Of a stretch of 64,000 bases of DNA, positions 54,657-64,000 are shown piece by piece (positions within the stretch are counted from its first letter, which is position 1; the number at the start of each line of letters is the position of its first letter). Below the pieces are notes generated by a model that made no database searches, had not been told where the DNA came from, and was given only the letters and a program-made list of their open reading frames with translations. The stretch lies in the NCBI GenBank assembly GCA_022316685.1, contig JAKJHU010000623.1, positions 1-64,000 on the forward strand, in the 5' to 3' direction. The DNA is from Progne subis subis (lineage: Eukaryota > Chordata > Aves > Passeriformes > Hirundinidae). The translations under genes were made by a program, and so were the position numbers.

Positions 54657-55605
54657 GGATGTGGATGTTCCCGTGGATGTTCCTGTGGATGTTACTGTGG
54701 ATGTTACTGTGGATGTTCCTGTGGATGTTTCTGTGGATGTTCCTGTGGATGTTCCCGTGGATGTTCCTGTGGATGTTCCTGTGGATGTTCCTGTGGATGT
54801 TCCCGTGGATGTTCCTGTGGATGTTACTGTGGATGTTACTGTGGATGTTCCTGTGGATGTTACTGTGGATGTTCCTGTGGATGTTCCCATGGATGTTCCT
54901 GTGGATGTTCCTGTGGATGTTCCTGTGGATGTTCCCGTGGATGTTCCTGTGGATGTTCCTGTGGATGTTCCTGTGGATGTTCCTGTGGATGTTCCCGTGG
55001 ATGTTCCTGTGGATGTTTCTGTGGATGTTCCTGTGGATGTTCCTGTGGATGTTCCTGTGGATGTTCCTGTGGATGTTCCTGTGGATGTTACTGTGGATGT
55101 TCCTGTGGATGTTACTGTGGATGTTCCTGTGGATGTTCCTGTGGATGTTCCTGTGGATGTTACTGTGGATGTTCCTGTGGATGTTTCTGTGGATGTTCCT
55201 GTGGATGTTACTGTGGATGTTACTGTGGATGTTACTGTGGATGTTTCTGTGGATGTTCCTGTGGATGTTACTGTGGATGTTCCTGTGGATGTTCCTGTGG
55301 ATGTTTCTGTGGATGTTCCTGTGGATGTTTCTGTGGATGTTCCTGTGGATGTTCCCATGGATGTTCCTGTGGATGTTCCTGTGGATGTTTCTGTGGATGT
55401 TCCTGTGGATGTTTCTGTGGATGTTCCTGTGGATGTTCCTGTGGATGTTCCTGTGGATGTTCCTGTGGATGTTTCTGTGGATGTTCCTGTGGATGTTCCT
55501 GTGGATGTTTCTGTGGATGTTCCCATGGATGTTCCTGTGGATGTTCCTGTGGATGTTTCTGTGGATGTTCCTGTGGATGTTCCCATGGATGTTCCTGTGG
55601 ATGTT
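54657..55605. repeat. Minisatellite M9, right copy
   Basis: (GGATGTTCCTGT)n, about 79 units. The order of the T, A and C variant units differs from the left copy, so the two are distinct alleles or paralogues, not a duplicated assembly string. Confidence 0.97.
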
Positions 55606-55784
55606 CCCTGGCAGCCTGCTGGGCTCTGGAAGCACGGCCTGGCAGCTCCAGGGAATGCTGGCCTTTGCCACAGGGACACAGGGACACAGGGACAGGGGGG
55701 ACCCCGGAGCCTGCAGGGGCTGACAGGGAACCAGTGGGAATGGCCGGGGTGGGCACTGCATCCCAGGGCATCCCAAAAACACCC

Positions 55785-56650
55785 AGCTGCATCCCAATGG
55801 ATCCCAGTTCATCCCAGTGCTTCCCAGTTCATCTCAGTGTATCCCAGTTCATTCCAGTGTATCCCAGTTCATCCCAGTGCACTCTACTGCATCCCAGTGC
55901 ATTCCAGTTCATCCCAGTGGATCCCAGTGGATCCCAGTCCATCCCAGTCCATCCCAGTTCATCCCAGCTCATCCCAGTCCATCCCAGTCCATCCCAGTGC
56001 ATCCTAGTTCATCCCAGTGCATCCCAGTTCATCCCAGCGCATCCCAGTTCATCCCAGTCCATCCCAGTCCATCTCAATGGATCCCAGTTTATCCCAGCTC
56101 AAGCCAGTTCATCCTAGTCCATCCCAGTCCATGCCAGTGGATCCCAGTGGACCCCAGTTTATCCCAGTGGATCCCAGTGGATGCCAGTCCATCCCAGTCC
56201 ATCCCAGTTCATCCCAGTTCATCCCAGCTCATCCCAGTTCATCCCAGTGCATCCCAGTCCATCCCAGTCCATCCCAGTTCATCCCAGTTCATCCCAGTTC
56301 ATCCCAGCTCATCCCAGTTCATCCCAGTGCATCCCAGTCCATCCCAGTCCATCCCAGTTCATCCCAGTTCATCCCAGCTCATCCCAGTTCATCCCAGTGC
56401 ATCCCAGTCCATCCCAGTCCATCCCAGTCCATCCCAGTTCATCCCAGTTCATCCTAGTCCATCCCAGTCCATCCCAGTCCATCCCAGTGCATCCCAGTTC
56501 ATCCCAGTCCATCTCAATGGATCCCAGTTTATCCCAGCTCAAGCCAGTTCATCCTAGGCCATCCCAGTCCATGCCAGTGGATCCCAGTGGACCCCAGTCC
56601 ATCCCAGTCCATCCCAGTCCATCCCAGTCCATCCCAGTGCACCCCGGCAC
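55785..56650. repeat. Minisatellite M8, right copy
   Basis: (ATCCCAGTNC)n decamers, 90 bp longer than the left copy, mainly through an extra block near 56200-56400. Confidence 0.96.
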
Positions 56651-57026
56651 CCCTCGGCAGTGTGTCAGTGCCCAGCCCGGTTCCCGGGTGTGTTGGATTC
56701 CATGGAGAGGGGCAGCGCCGGCCCCGAGCCTCCCTTAATGCTCCCCTGACCTTGTTTGCTGTAAGGAGCTTTGCCTCCAGCTCTAATTCCCAACTCCCTG
56801 ATCCCGGGATTCTCTTGGGACCTCACAAATGCGCTGGAGAGTCTCAAAACATTGGATTTTGTTGGGGAAAAAAAAATAAAAATAAAAAAAAATTGCTGAA
56901 CAATTATTTTGCAACCTCCTATTGGACGATGGTTGAGGAAATTTTGTGGGTCTGTCCAGGATGGAGGGAGCCAAATTCCCCTCCCCGGGAGCTTTGGTGT
57001 TGGGTCATTATCAGCATTTATCAAAG
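56651..57026. other. Right-arm partner of 6999-7374
   Basis: Unique DNA with an A-rich tract near 56868-56892. Nothing recognised. Confidence 0.4.
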
Positions 57027-57497
57027 GAATGATGCAGGAGTGGGGCAGTGATGGGATTTGAGTCCCTGGGTGGTGCTGGAGTGGGGCAGTGATGGGATCT
57101 GAGTCCCTGAGTGATGCAGGAGTGGGGCAATGATGGGATCTGAGTCTTTGGGATGATGCAGGAATAGGGCAGTGATGGGATCTCAGTCCCTGGGTGGTGC
57201 TGGAGTGGGGCAGTGATGGGATCTGAGTCCCAGGATGATGTAGGAGTGGGGCAGTGATGGGATCTCAGTCCCTGGGTGATGCTGGAGTGGGGCAGTGATG
57301 GGATCTGAGTCCCTGAGTGATGCAGGAGTGGGGCAGTGATGGGATCTGAGTCCTTGGGGTGATGCAGGAATAGGGCAGTGATGGGATTTGGGTCCCTGGG
57401 TGATGCTGGAGTGGGGCAGTGATGGGATCTGAGTCCCTGGGGTGTTGTAGGAATAGGGCAGTGATGGGATTTGAGTCCCAGGGTGATGCAGAAATCC
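57027..57497. repeat. Minisatellite M7, right copy
   Basis: About eleven 41-bp units, 82 bp longer than the left copy and with rearranged unit order. Confidence 0.93.
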
Positions 57498-57831
57498 TGA
57501 AGTGAGCAAATGTCAATGTTCTCCCCTGGCTGCTGGGGACAGGAGGGCCTGGCCCCGTGAGGGAGGGAAGAAAGCACCCAAATCCCTGGGAAAGCTGCTT
57601 TCCCCTTGTCACAACCACCGGCGCTGCTAACAGGATTTCTGATGGATGCTTTATTCTCTTCCCTCCGAGTCTGCTGCTAATAGAAGTCACACTTTGTCAC
57701 CGTTTATGTGTTTACTGCAGGGGATAAAAGGAGTTGTGATCCGAGCTGGGAGCCCGAAGGGCTGAGCTGCTGCACAAAGCCTGAGGAGAGTGGGGGAAAG
57801 GCTGAGCAGGGATCAAACATCGAGGAAAGGG
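57498..57831. other. Right-arm partner of 6276-6609
   Basis: Unique DNA, nothing recognised. Confidence 0.4.
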
Positions 57832-57885
57832 AGCTAATTCCAGAGGGAGGGAGAAAATTCCAGAGGGAGGGACGGAATTCCAGAG
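57832..57885. repeat. 19-bp repeat M6, right copy
   Basis: AATTCCAGAGGGAGGGA units, one fewer than on the left. Confidence 0.85.
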
Positions 57886-57907
57886 CACCCCCAGCACCCC
57901 TGACCCT

Positions 57908-58006
57908 GGGACAGTGACGGGGCACAGGGACACAGGGACACAGGGACACAGGGACACAGGGACACAGGGACACAGGGACACAGCTCCTGGGCAGTGACAG
58001 GCCACA
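57908..58006. repeat. Minisatellite M5, right copy (severely contracted)
   Basis: About 100 bp of GGGACACA repeats with a single terminal GCAGTGACAG block, against about 670 bp on the left. Confidence 0.95.
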
Positions 58007-58080
58007 GTTCCACACTCCTGGGGCTCCCCTGTGCTCTGTGGCTCTGAATTGCCCCCCTTGCAGGGTGGGATTGTCGCCAT

Positions 58081-58248
58081 TCCCTGCCCAGGAGGGGCTG
58101 GAGGGGCTCCCCTGGAGTGTGGGGTGCTCTGCAAGCAGAGCCAGGCCAGGCTGGGAGGGTTTGGGCAGCCTGGGGCAGCGGGAGGGGTCCCTGCCCTGTC
58201 AGGATTTCGGGTCCCTACAAACCCAGCCCAGCCTGGGATTCTAAAATG
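58081..58248 (+). mobile_element. CR1 fragment, right copy
   Basis: Sense partner of 5273-5440. Confidence 0.75.
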
Positions 58249-58355
58249 GAGAGGGAGCACCTTTGGAATGTTGAATTGTTTGGGCACTGGGCACGTGACC
58301 TGTGGAATTCCAGCAGCACCTTGGGATGGATGTTGGGCAGAGACAGAGGTTAATT

Positions 58356-58430
58356 TTGTATTTTATTTTACTTTATTTTATTTTATTTTATTTTATTTTA
58401 ATTTTATTTTATTTTATTTTATTTTATTTT
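58356..58430. repeat. (TTTTA)n microsatellite, right copy
   Basis: About 15 units, five fewer than on the left. Confidence 0.95.
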
Positions 58431-58595
58431 CTAGTTCAAACCCCTGCGCCAGGCCCTGCCATTGGCCACTGTCACTTCCCTGGAGAGCTGCTGGAGCTCC
58501 AGCCTGCCCTTGGCGTGCCAGGCAGGGATCAGCCTGGGCAGAGGAGGGCGAAATGGGTCTTTATTCCCTCAGCTGTGCAAACTGTGCCCATTTTC

Positions 58596-58816
58596 CCTGC
58601 CCTGATTTAGTCTTTCCCTGCCCTGTCTCTCCAGGATTACCTTTCCCTGATGTCTCCCTCTCCCTCTCCCGATTTACAGTTTTCCCCTGCCCTGTCTCTC
58701 CAGGATTGCCTTTTCCTGATCCCTGTTTCCCTTCCCTGATTTACAGTTTTTCCCTCTCCCAATTTACAGTTTTTCCCTCTCCCGATTTACAGTTTTCCCC
58801 TCGCCTGTCTCTCCAG
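58596..58816. repeat. Imperfect tandem repeat M4, right copy
   Basis: Same length as the left copy, with a few substitutions. Confidence 0.8.
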
Positions 58817-59533
58817 GACTGCCTTTTCCTGACCTGGAGCTGTCTCCTGCAGCAGGGCCAGCGGCTCTGCCCCACTCCCGGCTTCTTCTGCTCAGATGAA
58901 AGTTTATAAACCAAATCTCTCCTTTCAATCGCGTCCCTCACTCGGCAGCCAGGGAGCTGCGGAACGCCCGGGGGGGTTTAGAGCGAGTTATTAACACGCT
59001 GAGATTATTGTGTTTATTCCAATTTCACCGTTCACAGCTCAGCACAAAGCCAGCGCTGCCTCCTAATTCCCGATAAATCACCTCCAAAGCCACACTTCCA
59101 CTGCTTGTCTGCAAGTGTTTTTGTTTCTGCGGGCTGTTTTGGGCTCTGCTCTCCGCAGGTGTTATCTCAGGACGCTGAGCCGGGCGCTTGGGGTTTGTTT
59201 ATCCCTGGGAATCATCTGATGGGACACTGACCCAGCCTGGTGCCCTGGATCACCCGGGGAAGGGATCCCGGGCCGTGAGGAGCAGGCTGTGACCCCGGGC
59301 AGCGCCCTGCAGCCCTCCCCGAGTCAGCAGAGGGCCGTGGGGCCGTGTCCTTCGGCTTCCCGGTGAAAAACAGCAGGGAAAAATAAAAATCCAAACTCTG
59401 CCAGGGCCCAGGGAGAACCAACAGCTCCGGGCTCCCAGGGAGGAGCTGTGCTCGGGTTGTGGGGCGCTGCAGCATCCCAGCCCTGCCTGCAGCTGAAGGA
59501 GGGGATTCAGGAGGAAAATCCTTCCCTGGGAGG
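58817..59533. other. Right-arm partner of 3963-4679
   Basis: Unique DNA including the candidate conserved stretch at about 58940-59170. No gene recognised. Confidence 0.35.
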
Positions 59534-60088
59534 TGTCCTGGGTTACAATGTAAGATGTGCCCAAAGTTGTACTCTATCACCATCTCCATGAGCTGTTGAA
59601 GCCACGTTGGGCAGTGTTTCCCTTGTCCCCTCCCTCCAGACTCTCTTCTGTTCATGGCCCATCAATGCCCTGCTGCCTGACTCACAGGTAACTCCCTCCA
59701 GGAGCTGTCTCTGTTCAATGGGCAATCAAGGACCCATTGCAACACTGATAAAATGATATCAGCCCATTGTGAGATGCTGTGCCCAGGGGGAGGAGCCAAG
59801 CATTCCCACCTGGATAGAATCTGGGATTTGGGACAGCACAGGCAGCCTTACCCACTGGATTCCCAGAGGACAAGAGCCACCAGACCTTTCTATGGGATCA
59901 TTGCTCCAACAAGAGCACCTCATCTGGACTGCTATCACCACGGTGCCAGGTCGTATTCTGACTCTGTCAGTGATCTTTTGTACCACTGCATGTGTTTTAT
60001 TTTATTTTACTTTACCTTTTTTTCTCTCCTATTAAATTGTTTTTTCTGACTTGGAGTCTCTCGCTGGTTTTGCCTTCAAGCCAGCACA
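59534..60088 (+). mobile_element. Solo LTR, ERVL-like, right copy
   Basis: 555 bp from TGTCCTGGGTTACAATG to AAGCCAGCACA, flanked by GGAGG at 59529-59533 and 60089-60093. This is the same insertion as 3409-3962 in mirror image, with a handful of substitutions and 1-bp indels. AATAAA-like ATTAAA and an ATTTTA-rich stretch precede the 3' end. Confidence 0.9.
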
Positions 60089-60229
60089 GGAGGGAATGGA
60101 ATTCCCAGAGCGGCTGTGGCTGCCCCTGGATCCCTGGAAGTGTCCCAGCCTGGGACAGTGGGAGGGGTCCCTGCCAGGGCAGGGGTGGGATTTAGGGACC
60201 CTCCCAACCCAAAGCAGCCCGGGATGATC
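60089..60229 (+). mobile_element. CR1 fragment, right copy
   Basis: Sense partner of 3268-3408, abutting the solo LTR. Confidence 0.85.
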
Positions 60230-61048
60230 CCGTGTTTTGCCCTAACCTTTCACTGAGGTCGAGGTGGGATGTGTCACACAGCCCTGGCTCCACCAGGAGA
60301 ACATTCCCTTCACAGATGGTGCCACTGGGCAGCAGGGACGTGATCCTGAATATCCTCTGCCATTCTCATCATCCCAGTGCCAGTATCAAAACAGGTTCTT
60401 ACACCCTTGGATTCCTGCAGTACCACCCACATCACCTTTTTATCCCACTGCATTTAAAGATCTGTCACTGGAGAAGCGCCCCTGGCACACGAGATCATTT
60501 TCCTGGATCTGGATGCTGATTCCCCGTGCCAGAGCTGACGGTGCCGGTGGCAGGAGCGTCCCACGCAGCGCCCGCTGTCACCACGGCCCCACAGCCACTC
60601 AGGGGTTTTGCTGGAGATCTGATGAGTGTCAGGGGAAGAGCTCGGTGTGAAATAAACCCGGGAGAAAGAGCAGGAGAGGGGTTTGCCAGCGCTGAACTCC
60701 CTGTCTGGGAACAGCCTGAGGAAAAGGAGGGCTCCTGTTCAGGGAGGGGCCTGGGGTCCAGGAGCTGGGCTGTCATCGGGCCCTTCCAGCCAGGATATTC
60801 TGGGATTCCCTGACGCCTCCAAGCTTTTCCTGTGCCCTGGTGCTGCCCTGACCCTTCCCAAAGGCATCGTTTGGGCCCTGAGCAGGGCCGAGGAGAAGGA
60901 GGATGGGACACACGGCTGCATTTTCCAGCCTGGGGCGTTCCCGAGTCAGGGATGTCAAAGATCCCGGAATCCTTTTGAGCCTCTGCCTTTGTCACACAAA
61001 CCGGGATGAGAATGAACTCCCCAGGAGAGGAAAAGGCTGTCCCAGAGC
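60230..61048. other. Right-arm partner of 2444-3267
   Basis: Unique DNA, nothing recognised. Confidence 0.4.
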
Positions 61049-61091
61049 ACCCAGGTGCCCTGCTGTGCCCCTGCTGTGCCCTCTGTGCCCG
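61049..61091. repeat. Minisatellite M3, right copy
   Basis: About three TGCTGTGCCC units, 42 bp shorter than the left copy. Confidence 0.85.
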
Positions 61092-61691
61092 TGTTTTAAG
61101 GAGCTGCAGGACATTTGGTGAGGACAGATGCCCTGGGAAGGTCCAGGAGCCGCCACCAAGGCAGCCCCGTGTCCCCCATGCCCAGCTGGGGCAGTGACAG
61201 AGGTGACAGAGGTGACCCAGTGTCCCTGCGCTGCTCCCCAGAGCTGGGCACCGCCACACCCCAGCGCCCCTGGGAGCTCATTCCCTGGTGGCACGGGTGA
61301 CAAAGCTGCTTTCTCCCCCTCTCCACGTCAAACCCCTTTCACATGCACCTGGGAAAGGCAAACTGTGAATGCCAGGTTCCTGTCTGTGTTCTCCTTCTGC
61401 CCATGGCTGTGGAGCAGCGCTCCACAATTAAACCCCTGCAGCCATTTGTGTGTTTTCATGTTCTGTTTACACCCATCTCCGTTAGATTTGCACGGACAGA
61501 AGAGGTTTTTGGGCTCACGCTCATCTCTGGGCTGAGAGAGCCGCACGTGTGGCTGGGGTGCCAGGAGGTGGCTGCTCTAAGGGTGCTGCTAATTAGGGAC
61601 CGTTAATTAATTATGCAGTTTTCAGCCTTACACACACAGACCACTGGGTGACTTGTGACAGCGCCCAGGGACTCTGGCTGTGCTGTCCCTT
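61092..61691. other. Right-arm partner of 1763-2366
   Basis: Unique DNA, nothing recognised. Confidence 0.4.
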
Positions 61692-62195
61692 ACCCACTGC
61701 TCCGAAACCCTCCAGGAGAGATGAACATTTTCCCCACTGCTCCCAATCCCAAACTCTCCAGGAGAGCTGAACATTTTCTCCACTGCTCCCAAACCCTTTG
61801 GGAGAGCTGAACATTTTCCCCACTGCTCCCAAACCCTTTGGGAGAGCTGAACATTTTCCCCACTACTCCCAATCCCAAACCCTCCAGGAGAGATGAACAT
61901 TTTCCCCACTGCTCCCAATTCCAAACTCTCCAGATGAGCTGAACATTTTCCCCACTGCTCCTAAACCCTTTGGGAGAGATGAAAATTTTCCTCACTGCTC
62001 CCAAACTCTCCAGGAGAGCTGAACATTTTCCCCACTGCTCCTAAACCCTTTGGGAGAGATGAAAATTTTCCTCACTGCTCCCAAACTCTCCAGGAGAGCT
62101 GAACATTTTCCCCACTGCTCCTAAACCCTTTGGGAGAGATGAACATTTTCCCCACTGTTCCCAAACTCTCCGGGAGAGATGAATATTTTCCCCAG
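61692..62195. repeat. Minisatellite M2, right copy
   Basis: About twelve 40/46-bp units (GCTGAACATTTTCCCCACTG), 119 bp longer than the left, including a duplicated pair with a GATGAAAATTTTCCTCACTG variant not seen on the left. Confidence 0.93.
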
Positions 62196-62598
62196 CATCA
62201 ATTTAAAGCCACTTCCCCTTTACAGAACGCGTGTGGGATGGGGGATTAGAACAAGAGACTCTAATTCTTATGGAATGTTTTCATTTCCTGGGAAGTGCAT
62301 TTCCAGGGCTGCCCCAGGGGGCTCAGGGAGGGGAGGCAGAGGTGCCCCAGGTGTCCCGGTGCTGTCACCGAGCTGGGACATGCTGGGCAAGGCTGGCCTG
62401 GATTAAGGAGCTGCTGTGACACAGCCCTGCCCCTCCATCCCCACATCTGGGCACCGCTGGCTCCGGAGAGCCCCTGGTCCCACCTGCCTGGGACCTGCAG
62501 CTCAACCCACACAGCTCCTTCCTCTCTCAGCCGCTGCTTTCTCGCCCCTCCTGGCACCATTCTAGCACACAGCCATTTCCCAATTTAAATTGTTACCT
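62196..62598. other. Right-arm partner of 977-1379
   Basis: Unique DNA, nothing recognised. Confidence 0.4.
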
Positions 62599-63630
62599 CA
62601 TCTCTTGGGGTAATTTTTGTATCTGTTGGGGAATGTAAGCTCTCTGTTGGGATATGCCTTTTTTACCTGTTGGGGTATTTTCTCTGTTGGCATATGTTTT
62701 CTCTCTGTTGGGGTATGTTTTCTGTATGTTTGGGTGTTTTTCTGTTGGGGTATATTTTCTCTCTGTTGGGGTGTTTTTTCCCTCTGTTGGGCTATGTTCT
62801 CTGTCTGTTGGAGTGGGTTTTTTTCTGTTGGGGTATTTTTTCTATCTGTTAGGGTGTTTTTCTGTTGAGGTATGTTTTCTCTCTGTTAGGGTGTTATTTC
62901 TCTCTCTTGGGGTGTTTTTTCTTTCTGTTGGGCTATGTTTTCTCTCTGTTAGGGTGTTTTTCTCTCTGTTAGAGTGTTTCTCTCTCTGTTGGGGTGTTAT
63001 TTCTCTCTGTTGGAGTATTATTTCTCTCTGTTGGGCTATGTTTTCTCTCTGTTGAGGAATTTTTTCTCTCTGTTGGGGTGTTTTTTCCCTCTGTTGGGCT
63101 ATGTTTTCTCTCTGTTGGGCTATGTTTCTCTCTGTTGGGGTGTTTTTTTCTGTTGGGGTATGTTTTTCTCTCTGTTGGGCTATGTTTCCCTCTGTTGGGG
63201 TGGTTTTTTCCCTCTGTTGGGGTGTTTTTTTCCCTCTGTTGGTGTGTGTTTTCTCTCTGTTGGGGTGGTATTTCTCTCTGTTGGGCTGTGTTTCTCTCTG
63301 TTGGGGTGTTTTTTCTGTTGGGGTATGTTTTCTCTCTGTTGAGGATTTTTTCTCTCTGTTGGGGTGTTATTTCTCTCTGTTGGGGTGTTTTTTCTCTCTG
63401 TGGGGTGGTATTTCTCTCTGTGGGGTGGTATTTCTCTCTGTTGGGGTGTTTTTTCTGTTGGGGTATGTTTTCTCTCTGTTGAGGATTTTTTCCTCTCTGT
63501 TGGGGTGTTATTTCTCTCTGTTGGGGTGGTATTTCTCTCTGTTGGGGTGTTTTTTTCTGTTGGGGTATGTTTTCTCTCTGTTGGGGTGGTATTTCTCTCT
63601 CTTGGGTTGTTTTTTCTCTCTGTTTCAGCT
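62599..63630. repeat. Minisatellite M1, right copy
   Basis: TTTCTCTCTGTTGGGGTGTT-type units, about 48 copies. It ends at CTCTCTGTTTCAGCTG, which shows the outer edge that is missing from the left side. Confidence 0.93.
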
Positions 63631-64000
63631 GTTTCCCGTGGTTGCCCTGGAATACCAGGCCAGCCCATCGCTCTCCCAGGAAGGAGCAGATGTCAGCAGC
63701 ATTATCTGTCACCACAATCTGACAGTGGTGGGAGTGCTCTGGTCGGGCCGGATGAGCTTTGCAGGACACCAACGGGCCATTGCTCCCTGGAAGTCCTAAT
63801 GAATAATTGAGGAAAAGCTGCTCCTGGAGGTGTTCAAAGCCCATCTCCATTTGGGATGATTTCTCCTCCTCCCTCGGAATTCCAGGATCCTTTCTTAGGA
63901 CACTGGAGGTTAAAGGAACCGTGAACAACATCTCCTCAGCAGCCTGAGCTTGGTGAGCAGCCCCAGTGGAATTCCAGCTCGGGGAAGGCTGGCAAGGCAC
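63631..64000. other. Single-copy DNA outside the array
   Basis: Unique sequence with no partner in this window. A minus-strand open frame runs from the window edge into array M1, but most of it is repeat-encoded and the non-repeat part (about 120 codons) has no recognisable domain. Confidence 0.4.

Larger units (their letters stand above)
41330..63575 (-). repeat. Right arm of the inverted duplication
   Basis: This is the reverse complement of 1-22500. It begins at the first base after the N gap, so no natural inner junction is visible. The 20-22 bp array shared with the left edge runs on to about 63630, and 63631-64000 has no partner because the left copy is cut by the window edge. Either an inverted segmental duplication or the alternative haplotype placed in the wrong orientation would look like this. 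Confidence 0.97.

Noticed and set aside
62599..63630. Telomeric or interstitial telomere repeat
   Set aside because: The TTGGGGTGTTTT-like appearance comes from a 20-22 bp unit; no TTAGGG tandem is present anywhere I looked.
62969..64000. 343-codon minus-strand frame at the right window edge
   Set aside because: About two thirds is array M1; the remaining 120 codons have no recognisable feature.

Overview
The window looks like intergenic DNA from a bird, most likely a songbird. Supporting signs are many CR1 LINE 3' ends (antisense signature GGTTTGGGTTGGGAGG followed by the GGACACCTCCCACTG block), TG...CA solo LTRs with 5- or 6-bp target-site duplications as in avian ERVL- and ERVK-type elements, no SINEs, and very dense GC-rich minisatellites as found on avian microchromosomes and near telomeres. 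I recognise no convincing protein-coding, tRNA or rRNA gene. The long open frames are almost all by-products of tandem repeats that contain no stop codon. One reading frame near 12.3-12.9 kb is not explained by an array and is listed with low confidence.

Layout. Bases 1-22500 (left arm) reappear in reverse complement at 41330 to about 63575 (right arm), with near-identical single-copy sequence and the same solo LTR with the same target-site duplication in each arm. Nearly all length differences fall in tandem arrays: some are longer in the right arm (375, 119, 90, 82, 54, 47 bp), others shorter (586, 272, 60, 42, 25, 18 bp). A 100-N scaffold gap (41230-41329) lies exactly where the right copy begins. 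The structure is therefore either a real palindrome whose inner edge was never sequenced or, in my view more likely, the second haplotype of one locus scaffolded in inverted orientation.

The arms hold, from the outside in: a 20-22 bp array, a 40/46 bp array, CR1 plus an ERVL-like solo LTR, TTTTA repeats, a TGTCCC-type array, a 41 bp array, a 10 bp array (about 0.8 kb), a 12 bp array (about 1 kb), CR1 fragments, a 23 bp array, a G-quadruplex-capable 17 bp array, a 3'-UTR-like segment with two AATAAA signals, a 57 bp array with GGGAATATCCC doublets, a second 17 bp array, an AT-rich tract, CR1, two LTR-like elements and a 16 bp SmaI-site array.

The spacer (22501-41229) holds four solo LTRs of one ERVK-like family, each with its own perfect 6-bp target-site duplication. 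It also has a third copy of the arm LTR family, CR1 copies (two with the same internal 39-bp segment expanded into a minisatellite), a 1.2-kb array of AGGTGTGA units (the T-box half-site), a 1.5-kb 46/26-bp array, a (GGAGA)34 polypurine tract and several single-copy AT-rich stretches resembling conserved non-coding DNA. No genes act together here. Points of interest are the inverted duplication and its gap, the paired repeat-length differences, and arrays with possible regulatory or structural properties.
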